Made by a program: the position numbers and the translations under genes. From Jacaranda mimosifolia (lineage: Eukaryota; Streptophyta; Magnoliopsida; Lamiales; Bignoniaceae): a DNA stretch of 64,000 bases. The notes below the pieces were generated by a model, which ran no database searches, had not been told where the DNA came from, and was given only the letters and a program-made list of their open reading frames with translations. The stretch covers positions 31,178,369 through 31,242,368 of the forward strand of contig CM032127.1 in assembly GCA_018894105.1 (NCBI GenBank), given 5' to 3'. Positions within the stretch are counted from its first letter, which is position 1. Each line of letters opens with the position of its first letter. Below, one piece after another: positions 19,545-30,193 of this stretch.

Positions 19545-20157
19545 TACCTATTTTCTATTCAAAGTCAGATCAGCTAGAAGACAGGCGGCTATATTTTGGC
19601 ATCTATAAGTAATCTTATAAACAGAATGCTTCATGGAAGTTTGGGTTTAGAACAAAATGTGTTATCAAAATTTATCAAATTTCAGCAGTATTAGCGACTA
19701 ATGGTAGAAAATCAAAGCCTTATGTAGCGCTCTAATATTAGGAAAAAAACTGAAAAAAGCCATAGCAATACAAGTACATGGTACAGCCCAACATAAAAAC
19801 AGAAATTGATAAAACAAAAGGCGAGAGAATAAATTCAAAAATAAAACAAGGGTGGCCAATTCAAATGAACAACCAGCCCTTAGCAGATCTAAACTCCAAT
19901 CTAAGTAGAAACACATGAAATCATCGACTAAACAAACATTCAATATGATCTACAAAAAGGAGTAAGAACAATTAAAACCACAAAGTTCTCAGCTCCAATA
20001 GATCAACATCAACGTAATAATATATTTTCTATTTTTTTAAAAAGAAAGACGCATAAGAAAATAAAATAGTCAAACCTAACCACCGACGACGACTATAGAA
20101 GCGAAAATGTCCCAAAGAGCAGGCAATGCACTCTCTACTCCGTGATCGCCAAGCCCC

Positions 20158-20733
20158 GTGCAATTGGTTAACCAATGATATTAGTTTTCCATATCTCTAA
20201 CTCCAGGTAAAAACCTTAATCAATGATTAATATTAAGAAAACTAACTTTCGGATTATAAAATTTCTTAGAAAGCAAGAGGCAATGAGAAGAAAGCAAGAA
20301 ACACACAAGCTGGAAAGAAAACTAAGAAAGGAAAAGGGCCAACCTCAAGGAAATTAGATGATACTATGTGTTGATGGAAATTCTGTCCACTAGTTTCACT
20401 AAAAATAAGAATAGGATCACGCATCTTTTGTACGTAAAAACATACAAAACATAGAATTCATACTTTCATAGTCCTCCAGATGTGATACTATCACATAATT
20501 GCTATTCCCGTCAGATAAAGGCCACTCACAAGGTACAAAACTCAAAATAATAATTACATTGACCAAAACTAAGTAAGCAGGCATAATTTTGGCAAAGAAG
20601 CACATAGCCCAACCTTTATGGTGTACAAAGAATAGCATTACAACAAGAACTTAAGCCGTTGTATCACTCAACTATTCTTTCCTATAGGTAAAAGAGAAAG
20701 TACATAAGGAGGAGTACGAGAGACATCAATGCC
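20158..20733. other. Spacer between DRP1 pseudogene segments
   Basis: Intron or intergenic sequence with no supported coding frame. It is nearly identical to 63,289-63,777 up to about 20,648, where the match with copy 2 stops abruptly. Confidence 0.5.
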
Positions 20734-21395
20734 CTATTGTGACCAGGCTACTTAATCAATCACTGCTTGAGCATCTCTGCACAACTTCAGTCTCTTTGCA
20801 AGAGAGACGCGTTGTGGCATACTTGCCGGATCCTCATCCAATAATGTTCCCAACTGTTTCCTTGTAGAAATTCAATTTATGTATAATTGAGATCCAATTT
20901 TTTCCTTCATGTACCACCCATTCATAAAGAGGCTAGACCAAAAATTGACAGGCTGATTAATAACTCTTTTTAGCCTAATTCAGCAAAGAAATGATCAAGA
21001 AAGCTGTGCTTGGCCTCGTGGACTTGACAATAAAAAATAGACTTTGGAATGGAGTTCCTAATACTTGAACAAAACATATTGACATAAGACAAGATCGTTG
21101 TTCCTCTACGAAGTAGGAGGCCCCATTAGCAAATTCAATTATGATTGGGGTTTGCATTAATATATGTAAAATCAAAATTCTTACACTAACCAATTTCCCG
21201 GAGATACGAATCATTGTATCAATCGAATATTGAATGGGCTAGATTGCCACACTTCTCAACATCTTGAGGAAGCTTCCAGAAGAAATCCATAGTCAAGTAA
21301 CTATATTCCATTTCTACCAGTTGTAGAGTTGCCCCCTTGCTTTCTACCTTCATCCTATATCTAATTATTCAATAGCAGCATTCTCAACTTTGATT
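20734..21395 (-). pseudogene. DRP1: DRP1-type dynamin pseudogene, C-terminal (GED) exons
   Basis: Three exons in order on the minus strand. 21,191-21,395: '[19 protein letters not shown]', then '[11 protein letters not shown]', 'NDSYLREIG'. About 20,975-21,103: '[20 protein letters not shown]' then '[12 protein letters not shown]', '[10 protein letters not shown]'. 20,734-20,860: 'KQLGTLLDEDPASM', 'QRVSLAKRLKLCRDAQAVID', ending AWSQ and a stop. These are the GTPase-effector region of plant DRP1 (family patterns SYLTVDFFRKLPQ, NSIPKSIVYCQV, LLDEDPA). Splice phases join cleanly (for example ATT-G/GA at the first junction). In-frame stops follow 'NAAIE', 'SIFD' and 'AVID', so this is a pseudogene. 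Copy 2 lacks this block. Confidence 0.88.
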
Positions 21396-24086
21396 CTGAA
21401 ATAGTAATCTTCCTAGTGCCCATTTCACCAACCAATAGTACAAGCTCATTAAACATGGCAGAGCAAGCAAATTTCTAAAGAGAATATGCATATTCATAAT
21501 AACTGTACATATATCTTCTTATAAAAACACCTAAAAAAATTTCAGGGGCTCTAAACAGTCTACAACTTAGCAATCTCTTTCACAATAGCCATCTGATCCC
21601 CAGCTGAAGTAGAGAAGGATGCAAAAACAGCTATGGCCTAAAAATAAGAAGCCCAAACATACAGTCAAAACACTTTACCAACCATGTCTGATGTCTCCAA
21701 ATGAGAAATTTAGAGAATTGTGATCACGTATCAGACTTCTATATAGATATTGTCCCATGTATAGGGCTAGAGCCCATCCTTTCCAAAGCAAAAGCCCAAA
21801 GGGTAACACTTCGCACAACTTGAGAAGATCTCCTTCATTGCAGAGGAATGGTTTAGTTAATTACTTGCTGCAAAATATCTATATATTATTCACTCGCACT
21901 GAATTGTCTACCTTATTGTGAATCTGTCATGATAATTTGAATAAAAGAGATAATCCCAATTAGGATCTTGTAAGGTGGTTCACCCTTGCAGAGCTTTCTG
22001 TAGAAACATTAGAGAAGAATTAATGAATAGTGCTTGTCATAAGGAGCCTAAGTTGTTCATGAATCAAAAGAATTCGGCAGGCCTATGAGTTCTTGTGCGC
22101 GAAACTCCAACTCTGGATACCACTAGCAAAACATTTCAGCATGTCCTAATTACTGGATGGGCCAATTATCTCCCCCAAACAGCACCAAGTAAATATCTAC
22201 CTAATACCAAAGTAAGGAAGAGAAGATGAATGGTATCATCTTGTCCCTGAAACAACAAAACAACTGTTATATTGCCATGTATATTTTTGAAACCATAATG
22301 CCACACTACTTCTAGAGTCATAGTTTGTTAAAGAGAAAAATCACTTGACAAGCTCAAGGAAATAGTTTTAAATAGAATACAAATATGACTCCTAATGGTG
22401 GGAAGTATTTATTCATTTCTTAACTGCTTCTCATGTAGGGTAGTAACACATACATAGAGATGACTTAAATGAACTTCTTTGCCAATTATATGCCAATGCA
22501 ACTTATGAAATGACATAGATAATACCAGAACCAAATGTTTCAAACAAAATAGAGAACCACAAGCTAGCTGGCATATACACATATAAACAAATAATTACCC
22601 TTGCATACTATACACAAACATGTCAGTTTGTCTCTTTGTAGTTTGTAGTATTCTGTAACAACCAAAGGAAAGCTGTTTCCTAGAATTTTCTATTCACATG
22701 TACTATTTGTTTGCACCAGAACCGATTCCCAAATTCATCAAAACCTCGCACTTATCTATGACAAAATCCTATCAACTACTCACTGGAAGTGCAATTGACC
22801 TCAAGACATTATAGGAGGCTCTATGAGAGATTATCTAAAGTAGTCCTGGACCAAACTACTTCCATTACTCAGGTATTTGGGGATAGTTTATAATCATATG
22901 TCATCTATTTAGAGCATATAGTATCTCATACAAGTTTAGGCTTCAAACAAATATTATGATGTGGTGATTGTATGCAAGGAATGTCAGGCCTGTTCAATAC
23001 AAGACCCTATATTGCGTGGTTATGACATTGGGATGAACTGAAACTTCAATCCAAAAAGTTTTCGATTGTAATGATTTGAGATGGTTTATATAACTCATTA
23101 GATGCTCTCATCACTTTAAATCAATAATCACAAACCACATAAATAGTATAAAAGATCCATAACTCGGCATTATTTTCAAGATACCCTATTTTGATGGAAA
23201 AGTGAGGAAAAGAATGCACGGAGATCACAAGGGCTATTGCACCATAATTACTAGAATTACATCAAAAGAAATATATATGTATATTTATAAAGGTGAAGCT
23301 TGAAGGAACATATTAAAATGGGAAGCATTTTAACACCTATTATCTTAAGTTAAAATAAGGATTAACTTAAAGCAAGAAAAACTAATGTCTTGCAATATGG
23401 AGATTGCATACTCCAAATTGCAGTTATTTCTTTATGCCGTGAGTCAGTATCTTCTTATATATGTTAAACTAAAACTACTTTATTATTGCTCCTGATATTT
23501 TTTTTTGTTTTTGTTTTTTTTTTTTTATTTCTTCTTCTATTTTATTTCTCTCTTGCGAAGTGTGAGTGGCAGCCAGAAGGATGTCAGTTAACAATATCAA
23601 AAGTACAGGAGCAATTACAAAGCCAGCCTATACATCACAAAAAGAAAAAGACAGTAATCCAAAAAAAAGCTAACCCCCAGTAATCAATTAAAAGTTATGT
23701 GATATTTCTTACATGCTATTTATCTCATCTTTGGCGAACTTCTTAGGTTCAATACCATCAAAAGAAGTCACAAAATAGGAACACATTATCTTCAAATGTT
23801 ACAATACATAATCTTGCGCCTATAGTCTAATAACAAGAGCTGTCTTCAACAAAAATTTTAAGAACCCACCATGTCCTATATTGAGTTATGTACACATGTA
23901 CACATGTCGTAACGGCTTCTAAATTCATGATGCCATTTGGTAGTGCATAGCATTATGCAACAACAGAAAAGAATATATATATATATATATAAAGAGCATA
24001 ATTATAGTAACAAACTTTAACATGTGCTATCAAAACCCATTAGTTGCCTCTCTTGGGATCAGAGACAAAAGATAAAAAGTGCATAC
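21396..24086. other. Pseudogene intron/spacer with one weak exon
   Basis: About 2.7 kb of AT-rich sequence. The only coding-like piece is on the minus strand at about 21,566-21,635: after an AG acceptor it reads 'AIAVFASFSTSAGDQMAIVK' then EIAKL and a stop; I suspect a midasin exon but cannot confirm it. An (AT)n run lies at 23,972-23,990 and a T-rich block at 23,500-23,530. Nothing else is supported. Confidence 0.4.
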
Positions 24087-24372
24087 CTCCCGGTGGCCAG
24101 TTGAGAATGTAATTGCACCTTCCAATAAAGCCAAAAAGATTGATCGAACTTCAGGTGCTGCTTTATTGATATCCTTGAGCACAATCCAAAAATACTCAAA
24201 TTGGCCCCCAATTATTTGTTAAAAAAAGTTACAAAAAGAGAGCATGAGGCAATGTTTTTAATTATATGATGGACTTCAAACATGAGTAAGAGAACTAGTT
24301 GCGACCTGAATTCACTAGGTTGCTCAGTCCAAACATAAGTTCCAAGCAGTGTTTCTCCATCAATCAGCTCAC
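24087..24372 (-). pseudogene. MDN1: Midasin (MDN1) pseudogene, AAA-domain exons a
   Basis: Minus-strand exon pieces. About 24,290-24,372: 'IDGETLLGTYVWTEQPSEF', the segment after Walker A in the first AAA domain of midasin. About 24,087-24,220: 'FWIVLKDINKAAPEVRSIFL', 'ALLEGAITFSTGHRE', the Walker B to sensor region (family pattern EDI.KAP.DV.SILLPLLEG...TGHGE), with a GT donor at 24,086. Midasin is the very large AAA+ ATPase that removes assembly factors from pre-60S ribosomes in the nucleus. The sequence between the two pieces is out of frame, so this is a pseudogene. These exons belong to an earlier part of the protein than the exons lying upstream of them, so the order is scrambled. Confidence 0.8.
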
Positions 24373-25306
24373 TCCATGTGAATTGGATAAAACTATATAG
24401 TTGGGTGGAATATGTTTACAATCAGAAAAGATTTTATGTGAAGACAGAAAAGAATGTCAATAGAACAGACAGGTGCCAAAAGAATTCACAACAATCTAAT
24501 TACCAACATATGAATGTCAATATACATGCGAAATGTGTGTCAACCACGAAGCATACAGTTCTAGATAAGACTCTCACAATATGTATATCCATTATCGAAA
24601 CATATATATTTATAGGTAAACATTTTTTCAATTGAGAAATTTTATGCATTAGTGCATGTGTTTTCGTCTCTTCTCTTTGGGCTTAATACTTAATTGCTAC
24701 AACCATCATAGTATAATATACAAGTAAATATTTGATCCATATAGAACCCCTCATCACTAAAAAGTCCACAAAACCATGACCAATGTCATCGAGCATTAAA
24801 TGAGTCAACTGTGAAAAGAGCACTTCTAAAATCATTTCAATGTAACCATTTTCGATGGGTATAAAACTTGTGCAACTAAATGAAAAGGTTTACATTGATG
24901 GTCCCACTCGATTCACACTAAAAAACAGACCATACTAATGGCTGGTTCTAGAACCTTCCTTTTTGTTTGAAGAAGTATAAGCAATAGAAGTTGTAAATAA
25001 TAACACTGACATTGAGAGCCATCTGTTGCTACTGCCATACATGAAAGAACACAAATTGAAGACCTGTTGCTACTACCATATATGAAAAATTACAAATTGA
25101 AGACCTGCTCAACCAACCTTTCTACCGAAGGAAACCTAGTGCGGTGAAATTATTTAGAGACAGCGTCAGTCTTGCACATAAAACCATGAAAAGATGAATA
25201 AAAGAAGAGCCAGTAAAACGAACAAACCAAAGAATTATCTCACCCCTTCAAAAAGGGAATCAAATCAAAGGCGCAACAAAAGCCAGACAAGCAAGTCTGT
25301 CTACCA
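24373..25306. other. Non-coding spacer with the copy 1/copy 2 match block
   Basis: No supported coding frame. Positions 24,784-24,991 match 63,790-64,000 with two substitutions and one 3-nt indel by direct comparison. That block continues the segmental duplication after the stretch missing from copy 2. Confidence 0.6.
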
Positions 25307-26246
25307 GTCAATAAGGCTCCATCAAATAGATTTCAACCCCTTGCTCAGGTACTTCACCATAGCTAGGATTTGCAGTAAGAAACATCCCAAGTTTAGGATG
25401 GGGATGCAGAACCAAATTTCTTCCTTTCAAAACTCCAGTAATAGATCCAGACTGATCAACCAAAGAGTTAACCCTATCAAGAACCTACATGCAATAAAAT
25501 ATGGCAAGCTTAAGTTTCACAAAGAACATAAAGATTGAAAGCAAAGGGTCCTATCCCAAGTAGGCAAAATTAACAAACATGAAACCAGGAAAGCTGAAAT
25601 AGAACATACAAAACGTTGGATAGCATAGGTCTGCATTTTATAGACCAATCCATTCCTCATTTCCATGGCCTTGATTAGTAATCCAAGTTACCCATTCAAA
25701 CTTCATAGAGTCTTGCCTTTTCTGATGATTATCTTCCAACTTCCTAATCATGGACAACTTCAAGCTTTAGACGTTCAATAATTTCGACTATGGAATGGGA
25801 TTTCTCATCCTTGGATTATCTATTAAGACTGGCCAACTATTTATGCTTGATAAGAAAGCAAATGAAAGCCGCTGGAGAAGATTCTGACTACAAATTGCAT
25901 AATTCATTCATATATCCTTCACCTCAAACAATAGCAAGACGATAGTGATGGGAGGCATTCTGTTGCTTAAAACAACCAAACAGTTCAGATATATCAGTTG
26001 TGGATGAAAGATTTCATTTAGTGCATATCCAGTTAGCTCAGCTAATGATCTTATTATTTAGATCTTTCCAAAAGTCAGAGGACCAACTAATATGTACAAC
26101 CACCGATGTTTTACATACTGTCCCACAGCTTGTAAGCATTGACGCAAGAATCTTACGGTTATTACTCAACATCCCAGATGACAACACAGAAACCTTTCAA
26201 TGGATACGTCTCCAACAACCAATGAACTGGGATTGAGCTTTACTGT
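25307..26246 (-). pseudogene. MDN1: Midasin (MDN1) pseudogene, AAA-domain exons b
   Basis: Exons in protein order on the minus strand. About 25,860-26,246: 'VKLNPSSLVVGD', then a decayed Walker A region with 'IIRSLAELTGYALNEI' and, in another frame, 'DISELFGCFKQQNASHHYRL'. About 25,614-25,790: 'KLEDNHQKRQDSMKFEWVT', 'NEEWIGL'. 25,307-25,484, starting after an AG acceptor: 'VLDRVNSLVDQSGSIT', 'LVLHPHPKLGMFLTANPSYG', 'EQGVEIYLMEPY'. Family patterns: NGEWIVLENANLCNPTVLDRIN and SITINECG...HP.FRMFL..NP.YGEVSRAMRNRGVEIF. Frameshifts, a lost Walker A Lys context and a Trp-to-stop change after 'MEPY' show decay. Confidence 0.85.
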
Positions 26247-26800
26247 ATGGTGTGGAATTACAAATGGCTTTACCCTAAAACCTATTCATACAATTTCATA
26301 ATTTCTACCTGATCAGCTGTCGTGCACATTCTTTGCAGGTAAATGAAACTCAGGAAACAATCAAATTTTGACTTCTCAAAGGCATCTCAAAACATTCAAT
26401 GAGTATTTCTAATCAAGTCAAGCAGAAGATATATCTGCATATTGGAAAACAAGTATAGACCTTGCATAATTTGGAAAGAACAGATCACAGCTTGGAAATT
26501 AAACTCTATGGAGAATCACCATGACCGAATTTGCCATATAAAGTAGCATCCTGATGTAACCTATTATTAAACACTACCAACTTGGACAGAAGAAGTCCTT
26601 TACTTGATGGAAAGAGCGTACTACATATGAAAAGATAATCTTCATCAATTAGTTCATCAACATAGAAATAAATCAATAGGAAATCAAAAGGATATTAACT
26701 GATAAACATAAATATCAAACCATTTAAATAGCATTCTTAAGTGTTTTAAATAGAAAATTCACGTGCTAGGAGAATAATCAAGTGAAAAAAAGGAGTTTAC

Positions 26801-27330
26801 CTTGGTGAATTAGCTGAGGAAAGACTTAGGAAGGCCTTTCCAGCTGCCTCCTTGATAGGAAGGATTTTGACAAGCAAAAACTCAAAAAGATGCTGGGCGC
26901 TATAAAGAATGGCCTAGCTCAGGAATGAAAACTTAGTCCCATGGTCCAAAATTGCATTCAAACCCTACTTTTTAAAGTTAAGTCATCAACTCCAGGTTGT
27001 AAGCTAGTAAAATGATTAACAGCTTACAAAAAAAAAAAATTATTAAATGAAGACAATCTCTCTTGCCACATTAACAGCCCAATTGAATTTTTTTAGTTGA
27101 AACTGATTTAATCATTAGATAATTACATTGAAGCAACTGGCAAAATCTTGATAAACAAACTTCGAAGAAGAAGATGATGATGATGATGAAGAGGAGAGAA
27201 GAGAGAACAATAGTTTTTCCATGAAGAATAAGCAAGTTTCTCCACCTAAAATAGGATGCCATCAGACCAGGCAAACTATATTCCTTCACTTTCACCTGGA
27301 AAATTGGACCACAACAAATCTATAATGTGT
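26801..27330 (-). pseudogene. MDN1: Midasin (MDN1) pseudogene, AAA-domain exons c (copy 1)
   Basis: Two exon pieces that precede block b in protein order. About 27,185-27,330, after an AG acceptor: 'HIIDLLWSNFPGESEGI', a stop, 'FAWSDGILF' (family pattern DIMDLLGSDLPVE..EG..FAWSDGILLQAL). About 26,801-26,960: 'AILDHGTKFSFLS', then in another frame 'FACQNPSYQGGSWKGLPKSF' and a GT donor after 'FTK'. Stops and frameshifts occur in both. The paralogous block is at 59,275-60,009, clearly diverged, so these are two independent pseudogene copies. Confidence 0.85.
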
Positions 27331-27540
27331 CTGAAGAAAGAAAATCTAATTAAAATAACGTCAAGTGCTAAGGTAGAAGGAGAAAACTAAAACGGAAGGA
27401 AAAAAACCCTGAATATTCACAGGTAATAAGGTTAGCTAACCTGCTCACATAAGTTACTTTGTACAACTGTGTCCAGAGAATCTGCCCAGGCAACAACTAA
27501 ACCACGTCACCATTAGCACCAACCTCAGCTATGGCAGACT

Positions 27541-28010
27541 CTAGTTGCTATTCCTGATCATCTTCATGTTCATAATTTCAGAATCCTCACTAACACTGAG
27601 TGCCATATGAAGGAATGAAGCACTATTGTCATCTCTATTCCTTTTTCCAATTTTACTAGTCATGTTAGACATGGCATCAAACTCTTCATTTGTCTTTAGA
27701 AGCCACAACAAATTAAAGATTAGGTTTTGAGAAAATATTCCATTGAAAGATCTAAGCATGAAAATTTCATACCTTCTCAGAGGTCCCCAAGGAGCTGATG
27801 ATCTTCATTTATTTGATCGCTAACTTCATCTAATCCTACACCCTCACCCATACCAGTTCCAATTGCATCTTGGGTGGCCTTTTTCACACTATCATTTTGT
27901 TTGTCCTAGCAATACCAAATCCTTCAGCAAATAATGAAGCAAGAATGTTTGCAAGTGCATGCGTCACTTTAGATAACTTTTTCATAGAGTCGTCAAAAGA
28001 ATTATGCTGA
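27541..28010 (-). pseudogene. MDN1: Midasin (MDN1) pseudogene, acidic C-terminal region exons
   Basis: Minus strand, in protein order: 27,920-28,010 'DQHNSFDDSMKKLSKVTHAL', 'ILASLFAEGFGIA'; 27,773-27,905 'NDSVKKATQDAIGTGMGEGV', 'GLDEVSDQINEDHQLLG', with one extra G shifting the frame just before the GT donor; 27,541-27,695 'NEEFDAMSNMTSKIGK', 'LSVSEDSEIMNM'. These match the conserved GTGMGEG...VSDQI..EDQLLGT..K segment of the midasin acidic region, near the C-terminal MIDAS domain. It is placed upstream of AAA-domain exons on the same strand, the reverse of the protein order. Confidence 0.85.
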
Positions 28011-28069
28011 TCATAGAAGAAAAGACTTGGAATTTATAGGAGGATACAAGGTTATCTCCTAAAAAAGGA

Positions 28070-28498
28070 TTGGTGAAGCATGGAAAAGATGGGAAGCTTA
28101 GATTTACCACCAATATGTAAAAGTCCCTTAGATTTAGCCCCCGATAGTAAGACCCTTCAAAATCATAAAAAGAATTGGCAGCATGTCATATAAGTTAGAT
28201 TTACCACCAAATCTTGCAAGAATGAATACACAATGTCTTCCACGTCTCCCTTTTAAAGAAATACCATCCTGACCCACTGCACATAATCGAGCATGAATCA
28301 CTCCAGCTTAATGAAGACTTATCATTTGAGGAGAAACCTATTCCTATTCTAGATCGAAAATTTTGAGAACTACAAAATAGGAGAATCTCTTTAGTGAAAA
28401 GTATTGTGGCGACAACATAACATTGAGGAAGACACCTAGGAATTAGAAGACAACATGCACAAGCATTTCCTTGAGCTCTTCAAAAATTAGGTTTGAAT
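28070..28498 (+). pseudogene. G2 integrase C-terminal domain and chromodomain, plus strand
   Basis: In pieces: 'TLQNHKKNWQHV', then 'VFHVSLLKKYHPDPLHIIEH', 'EDLSFEEKPIPILDRKF', and in other frames the chromodomain tail. Compare the minus-strand copy at 11,681-12,060. Frameshifts and stops are present. The left boundary with midasin pseudogene sequence is at about 28,070. It is followed by a PPT and LTR. Confidence 0.8.
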
Positions 28499-28512
28499 TT
28501 GGGGACCAAATT

Positions 28513-28530
28513 CTTTTAAGGGGGAAAGAG
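28513..28530 (+). other. Polypurine tract of G2
   Basis: TTTAAGGGGGAAAGAG directly precedes TGTAGAGCTTAGG, the LTR start. It defines the G2 LTR 5' end, which is deleted in the copies at 11,663 and 38,837. Confidence 0.75.
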
Positions 28531-28967
28531 TGTAGAGCTTAGGAATACAAGTAACTAACTATACATCTAATCCTTTTAAAAATCCAATATTTGCTCACGA
28601 TACTATTTTATTTTTATTTTGTCATGATTAATTCATGATTTTAGAAACTTTGAGTGAACTTGCAATCTATAGATATAAGATTCTTGCATTTAAAATATTT
28701 TAGAGGCTAAAGAGGAATACTAAAATTTGGCCAGGACTTTGAAAAAATGTTAGTTAAAATCCAGCTTTTTTATTTTATTTTGATAGACAAAATTGTTCAA
28801 ATTCAAGGAGTTAAAAGTAAATACAAAAAGTAAATAACTCAAATACGATAGATGGCAACTTGAGGTAAAGCCACACATTTTGACCAAGCCTAATAAACCT
28901 TACCCCTTTAAAATGTGTTTCTTCCTTTCTTTATCACAAAAATTGGGATATTTAGGTAGAAAAAAAT
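28531..28967 (+). repeat. G2 3' LTR, first 440 bp only
   Basis: Starts TGTAGAGC after the PPT and matches the reverse complement of about 11,210-11,660. It stops at the GA microsatellite, so about 1.9 kb of the LTR is missing. Confidence 0.8.

Positions 28968-28971
<4 letters not shown>

Positions 28972-29029
<58 letters not shown>
28972..29029. repeat. GA dinucleotide microsatellite, about 58 bp
   Basis: An uninterrupted (GA)n run between a truncated G2 LTR and a G1 LTR start. It sits exactly at a junction of two transposon fragments. Confidence 0.95.
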
Positions 29030-29032
<3 letters not shown>

Positions 29033-29676
29033 TATAAGCACTAGACACACTGGAGGGCAAGATGGTCAATTCGGCATTGGAGAGGAAAATGGAGATTGCA
29101 ACATGCCAATGGGACCTATCACAAAAGCAAAAAACAAAGAGGTTGAAAGATGGCTTTACAAATTTGGTTAAGTCATTTGTTGAAGAGATGTATCGAGAAT
29201 GGGCTAAGGAAGATAAGAGCATGTCAAGAAGCCAAAAGAATGAAATTGGACAGCCCATCATCACCTTGTTCTTATATAAGGCTTGAAAAGGCCCAAGAAG
29301 GCCAAAAGAATTCTCAAATGTATGAGACTCATGAAGAAAACAAGAAGCTGCGACCAAGTTAAACTCTTATTCCTAATTGGATTTGGGCTTTGATTATTAT
29401 CTGTAGGCTTAGTTTATATCTTATTTTAATTAGGGCTTGCAAGGAGAGGATAAAGACTCTCTTAAAAACGTGTATGGCAGATTTTTTTGATGAATATTGA
29501 ATTATTTTCTGCATTTTTCTCTCAAAAAAACCCACAACGTTGCTTGTTGCATCAAGAAATTGAATAGGTTCTTTCAAGGTACTTATTCCTTCTAATATTT
29601 ATTCAATTTCTGATTCTTATTCCCAATTATTTGCTTTTCTAAGATATCTTAGGGGTTCAATAGGGAGGGTTTTTTT
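29030..29676 (+). repeat. G1 LTR, truncated at 3' end
   Basis: Begins (c)GATATAAGCACTAGACAC, close to the usual TGATATGAGCACTAG. It runs through the LTR-encoded peptide region (with 'NGDCNMPMGPIT' out of frame after an indel) to '...AGGGAGGGTTTTTTT', lacking the last 50 bp or so. No adjacent PPT or internal region of its own, so a solo or broken LTR. Confidence 0.8.
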
Positions 29677-29758
29677 GTTGGGATTTGACTCGGTTATTTG
29701 GAGACCAAGTTTGATTAGAATTAGGACTCCTTCTTGTATTAGGTTTCCTAGTACAACA
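29677..29758. other. Short unassigned insert
   Basis: About 80 bp starting TTGGGATTTGACTCGG, not matching the three families. It could be the start of an unrelated LTR. Unresolved. Confidence 0.3.
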
Positions 29759-30193
29759 AATATACTATCTCTACATTCCTAGTTCTAGGCAAACGAAGCA
29801 CAAAATCCATAGAAATATCAACCCGAAGCTTAGTAAGAATAGGTAAGGGTGTATACAATCCATGAGGCATAGACTTAGATTTAGCCTCTTTACAAGCAAT
29901 ACATTTAGAACACACTTTCTCAACATCTTTTCTCAACCAGGCCAATAGAAATGCTCATTGGAAAGATCTAAAGTTATGCACACCAAAATGACCCATCAAT
30001 CCACCACTATGTGATTCCCTAACCAACAACTCATGCACAGAACAAGCAAACACACAAATTCTTTTGCCACGAAAGAAAACCTTTCATGTCAATAGAATTT
30101 ATTAAATGCACCACACTCACATGTAATATACAAATCAACATAGTCAACATTAATTGCATACATATCTTTAAATTTCTCAAATCCTAACCTAGA
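29759..30193 (-). pseudogene. G1 integrase N-terminal part, minus strand
   Basis: Reading down from 30,193: 'KFKDMYAINVDYVDLYITC', then HHCC elements (His region near 30,010, '[13 protein letters not shown]' near 29,900), then the core start '[14 protein letters not shown]' near 29,800. It is cut at 29,759. At 30,193 it meets the plus-strand C-terminal part head to head. Confidence 0.82.

Larger units (their letters stand above)
18564..20157 (-). pseudogene. DRP1: DRP1-type dynamin pseudogene, N-terminal part (copy 1)
   Basis: Exon-intron remnants on the minus strand. Exon 20,081-20,157 (77 bp) encodes 'LGDHGVESALPALWDIFASI' followed by VVVGG, the stretch just before the GTPase P-loop of plant DRP1 (family pattern LGDYGG...ALP.LWE.LP..AVVGGQ); its acceptor reads AC instead of AG, while copy 2 has AG. 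A second, degenerate copy of this exon lies at 18,827-18,895. Exon 18,564-18,658 encodes 'GKLYMIMEI', a stop, then '[13 protein letters not shown]', matching the DRP1 middle domain; copy 2 has TGC (Cys) in place of the stop. Exons for most of the GTPase domain are missing. Introns are retained, so this is a DNA-level duplicate, not a retrocopy. Not functional. Confidence 0.8.

Noticed and set aside
19412..19612. Open frame over the CT/AT microsatellite (also 62,526-62,742)
   Set aside because: The composition is set by dinucleotide repeats, and it lies in a DRP1 pseudogene intron on the strand opposite to the exons.
19086..19943. Minus-strand frames of 73 and 81 codons kept in both copies (19,086-19,307; 19,698-19,943; 62,265-62,486; 62,828-63,073)
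   Set aside because: Conservation follows from the recent duplication. They show no DRP1 or midasin similarity and fall in intron sequence. I cannot support a gene.
25194..25538. 114-codon plus-strand frame
   Set aside because: It is antisense to a clear midasin exon (25,307-25,484) and has a low-complexity N-terminus; a shadow frame.
18564..28010. Calling functional MDN1 or DRP1 genes
   Set aside because: Stops and frameshifts occur in nearly every exon group, key exons (GTPase core, MIDAS domain) are absent, and the exon order is scrambled.
28908..29357. 149-codon minus-strand frame with a long Leu-Ser repeat
   Set aside because: The repeat is only the translated (GA)n microsatellite. 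The frame spans a junction between two LTR fragments, so it is not a gene.
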